A stretch of 64,000 nucleotides of DNA. It comes from Vasconcelosia minhoensis LEGE 07310 (GTDB lineage: Bacteria; Cyanobacteriota; Cyanobacteriia; Phormidesmidales; Phormidesmidaceae). The stretch covers positions 79,621 to 143,620 of the forward strand of contig NZ_JADEXG010000003.1 of assembly GCF_015207255.1 (NCBI RefSeq). Reading direction: 5' to 3'. Under the pieces are notes generated by a model. That model was given only the letters and a program-made list of their open reading frames with translations, searched no databases and was not told the DNA's origin. Shown piece by piece: positions 62,316 to 64,000 of the stretch; positions within the stretch are counted from its first letter, which is position 1, and every line of letters begins with the position of its first letter. Made by a program: the position numbers and the translations under genes.

Positions 62316-62356
62316 AAGCTGAAAAGGCTGGTAGTCCTACCCATTCTTTTCAGCTT
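62316..62356. promoter_or_regulatory. 11-bp perfect inverted repeat upstream of grpE
   Basis: AAGCTGAAAAG (62316-62326) and CTTTTCAGCTT (62346-62356) are exact complements with a 19-nt spacer. They lie 38 bp after the permease stop and 94 bp before the grpE start. It may terminate the permease transcript or serve as an operator for the chaperone genes; no T-run follows on the minus strand. Confidence 0.45.
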
Positions 62357-62393
62357 GGCTATTAGTGTAGCTTACGCCTCTGCGCCCGTAGCC

Positions 62394-63212
62394 CTACCGG
62401 TAACGGCGCTGATAGGTCCGCACCGTCAAAGTGCCAAACACCACGCTCAGCCCCAGACTCCATAGCAGCGCAGTCAGAATGTAGCTCAGCACCGGCTCGC
62501 CGCTGGCCAAACCCCGCATCGCCTGCGCTTCGATGGAGATGGGATTGACCGATACAAACCCCTGCGCCCAGTCGGGAAAGCCCTCCAGCGGCACATAGCC
62601 AATGCTGAGAAAGGTCAGCGGCAGAATCCAGGGATTCATCGTCGCGGCGACCGACTCCGCTGAGTTGGCCCGCACTGCAATCAGCAGCGCCACCCAGGCG
62701 AAAGAGGTGGTGAAAACCACCGGCAGCAGCAGAAATCCCAGGCTGTCCAGCAGCCCGCCCTGAAACCGAAAGCCCAGCAGGTGACCCACCAGCACAATCG
62801 CCACTACCTGCAGCAGCAGCCGCACCGCCGCCGCCACCAGCCGCCCGCCCAGCGCGGCAAATCGGGCAATCGGCATCGCCCGCAGCCGCATATCCATACC
62901 GCTGTCGAGGTCTTCGTAAAAGGTAGAGCCGATATTGACCGTATTGATCAGCAGCCCCTGCACCGTGCTGAAGGGCACGAGGAACTGGGCATAGTCGGCA
63001 TAGGAGCCGTCGGGCAAAACCACCTTGGCAAAGCTAGCGGTAAACACAACCATCAGCGAAATCGGAAACGCCGCCGTCACCAGGGTCGCCGCCGGATTCC
63101 GCCGGTCGAGCAAAACATTCCGCCGGGCAATCACCGCAATATCTTGCAGGGTACGAACTAGGCCACCTTCACGGCGAGCCGCCACTAGGTCAGCCGGAGT
63201 GGGTCTGGTCAT
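62394..63212 (-). CDS. ABC-2 type transporter permease (DrrB-like), second of pair
   Basis: 272 residues with six membrane helices in the ABC-2/DrrB pattern. A cytoplasmic N-terminus (about 1-40, with IAVIARRNVLLDRRNPAATLV) leads to the helix pair near 45-65 and 80-100. The amphipathic FYEDLDSGMDMRLRAMPIARFAALGGRLVAAAVRLLLQ region (about 118-155) is followed by four more helices, the penultimate loop SIGYVPLEGFPDWAQGFVSVNPISIEAQAMR being diagnostic. It would export lipids, antibiotics or polysaccharide with a separate ATPase. The start overlaps the previous gene's stop by 4 bp (ATGA), so they are translationally coupled. Confidence 0.92.
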   Translation of the reverse strand: MTRPTPADLVAARREGGLVRTLQDIAVIARRNVLLDRRNPAATLVTAAFPISLMVVFTASFAKVVLPDGSYADYAQFLVPFSTVQGLLINTVNIGSTFYEDLDSGMDMRLRAMPIARFAALGGRLVAAAVRLLLQVVAIVLVGHLLGFRFQGGLLDSLGFLLLPVVFTTSFAWVALLIAVRANSAESVAATMNPWILPLTFLSIGYVPLEGFPDWAQGFVSVNPISIEAQAMRGLASGEPVLSYILTALLWSLGLSVVFGTLTVRTYQRRYR

Positions 63213-63994
63213 GACAAATTTCGGTAGAGGTGAATCGCCCAGGCCCCGAGCCCGACCAGGGCCGCCGTCAGCCAGAGCAGACTGGATAAAACCGGCAGGA
63301 GTTCTGGGGAGGCGCTGCTCAGCGATCGCAGCGCGTCGCAGGTGACGCTAACCGGCTGGTAGCGCACGATCGGCTGTAGCCAGCCGGGAAAATTTTCAGC
63401 CGGGCTGAAGCCGTTACTCAGCAGCAGCAGCGGCGCGTAGGGCACAATCGAAACGGCATCGACCAGGGCCGGTCGCCGCAGCTTCAGGGCCAGCGCCCCA
63501 TAGCCCGCGATGCAGACCGCCGTAAACAACAGTACTAGAAAGAAGTAGCCCAATAGCCCTAGCAACCCAGCCTGAAAGCGGAAACCGTAGACCAGCGCCA
63601 GCGCCAGCAAAATCAGCGTGGCAAACAGCCCCCGCACCAGGTAGGCCAGCACCAGCCCGCCCAGCACCGCCGCCCGAGAAATCGGCATTGCCCGGCAGCG
63701 CTGCATCATCCCGGTCTGCATATCTTTGGTCAGCAGCAGGGCCGAGCTGAGCCCAGCAAAAAACATCGCCTGTAGGTTAATAATCGGCACCAGGTACTGA
63801 ATATAGTCCACCCCCTGAGCCGCCATCAGCCGTTGCCCAATCACCAAAAAGCCGCTTAGAAAAATTGCCGGAAACAGCAGCACCGACACCACCACCGCCG
63901 GCGTCCGACTCAGGCGCAGCAAATTCCGCCAGGCCAGCAGCAGGCTATCCCCCATCCCCCGCCGCCACCCGCTCTCCCGCCGCGCCGCAATCAT
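63209..63994 (-). CDS. ABC-2 type transporter permease (DrrB-like), first of pair; 5' end uncertain
   Basis: At least 261 residues with the same six-helix ABC-2 layout as its neighbour. LTKDMQTGMMQRCRAMPISRAAVLGGLVLAYLVRGL-type coupling region is near 108-140, and LLLSNGFSPAENFPGWLQPIVRYQPVSVTCDALR near 200-233. The frame is still open at the right window edge (GAG GAG before the ATG at 63994), so the true start probably lies outside. Paired DrrB-type permeases form a heterodimer, and the ATPase gene is expected just upstream. Cargo is unknown. Confidence 0.9.
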   Translation of the reverse strand: MIAARRESGWRRGMGDSLLLAWRNLLRLSRTPAVVVSVLLFPAIFLSGFLVIGQRLMAAQGVDYIQYLVPIINLQAMFFAGLSSALLLTKDMQTGMMQRCRAMPISRAAVLGGLVLAYLVRGLFATLILLALALVYGFRFQAGLLGLLGYFFLVLLFTAVCIAGYGALALKLRRPALVDAVSIVPYAPLLLLSNGFSPAENFPGWLQPIVRYQPVSVTCDALRSLSSASPELLPVLSSLLWLTAALVGLGAWAIHLYRNLS

Positions 63995-64000
63995 CTCCTC

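Noticed and set aside
1..64000. CRISPR array, prophage, transposase or rRNA operon
   Set aside because: I see no regularly spaced direct repeats of CRISPR type, no transposase or integrase motifs and no rRNA sequence. The only tRNA I can fold is tRNA-Gly(GCC).

Overview
The window looks like a G+C-rich cyanobacterial chromosome. The octamer GCGATCGC (the HIP1 repeat, for example at 509-516) recurs throughout. The gene content is oxygenic-phototroph specific: psbZ, psb30/ycf12, a glucolipid synthase of the MgdA type, an EbsA-type pilus protein, GuaB3 and the Yfr1 small RNA between guaB3 and trxA. I see no prophage, insertion sequence, CRISPR array, rRNA operon or plasmid gene. It is mostly core chromosome with a few accessory insertions. 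The species cannot be fixed from the sequence alone.

Layout. 1-12.7 kb: a partial GH38 alpha-mannosidase, an AI-2E family membrane protein, trpD preceded by a scrap of an Uma2-like gene, an ABC exporter, hisG, a PLP enzyme of the methionine gamma-lyase/Alr family, a delta-9-type desaturase and a ProA-like protein that has lost the catalytic cysteine. 12.9-18 kb: tRNA-Gly(GCC), psbZ-ribH, a large DHH-CBS-CCA/poly(A) polymerase fusion and two small unknowns. 18-26 kb: a signalling block (UbiB/AarF kinase, PP2C phosphatase, double Usp protein, Ser/Thr kinase), anmK and a KtrA-like potassium regulator. 26-32 kb: guaB3-yfr1-trxA, a LOG-family protein, hisIE, hemL and a HEAT-repeat protein. 32-42 kb: an SSS-family symporter, a GNAT enzyme, YajQ-like, MAPEG, a DprA-like SLOG protein, a DRTGG protein, ebsA, the glucolipid synthase, a TspO-like protein and a split pair of GDT1/TMEM165 half-transporters. 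42-48.6 kb: psb30 followed by a tandem repeat, ispD, a GT9 enzyme, a CPBP protease and cobO.

48.6-51 kb holds the most striking locus: a monocistronic microbial rhodopsin with the N-D-Q triplet (N125, D129, Q136), which marks KR2-type light-driven sodium pumps. It lies behind a leader of about 515 bp carrying a perfect 18-bp palindrome and an adjacent hairpin, and is followed by a terminator. Next comes a membrane protein with a TrkA_C/RCK_C domain. The residues matching KR2 N61 and G263, which control cation selectivity, are Ser78 and Thr275. A glycine (G184) sits where carotenoid-antenna rhodopsins have their opening. In an oxygenic phototroph this would give a chlorophyll-independent way of making a sodium gradient, which the SSS symporter and K+/Na+ proteins of the window could use or depend on.

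51-64 kb: a response regulator, lipA, a SpoIID-like protein, a uronate-dehydrogenase-like SDR, a SnoaL-like protein, a DUF4160/DUF2442 overlapping gene pair (toxin-antitoxin-like), then the chaperone operon grpE-dnaK-dnaJ followed by tusA-like and rsgA, and finally two ABC-2 permeases, the first running to the right edge.
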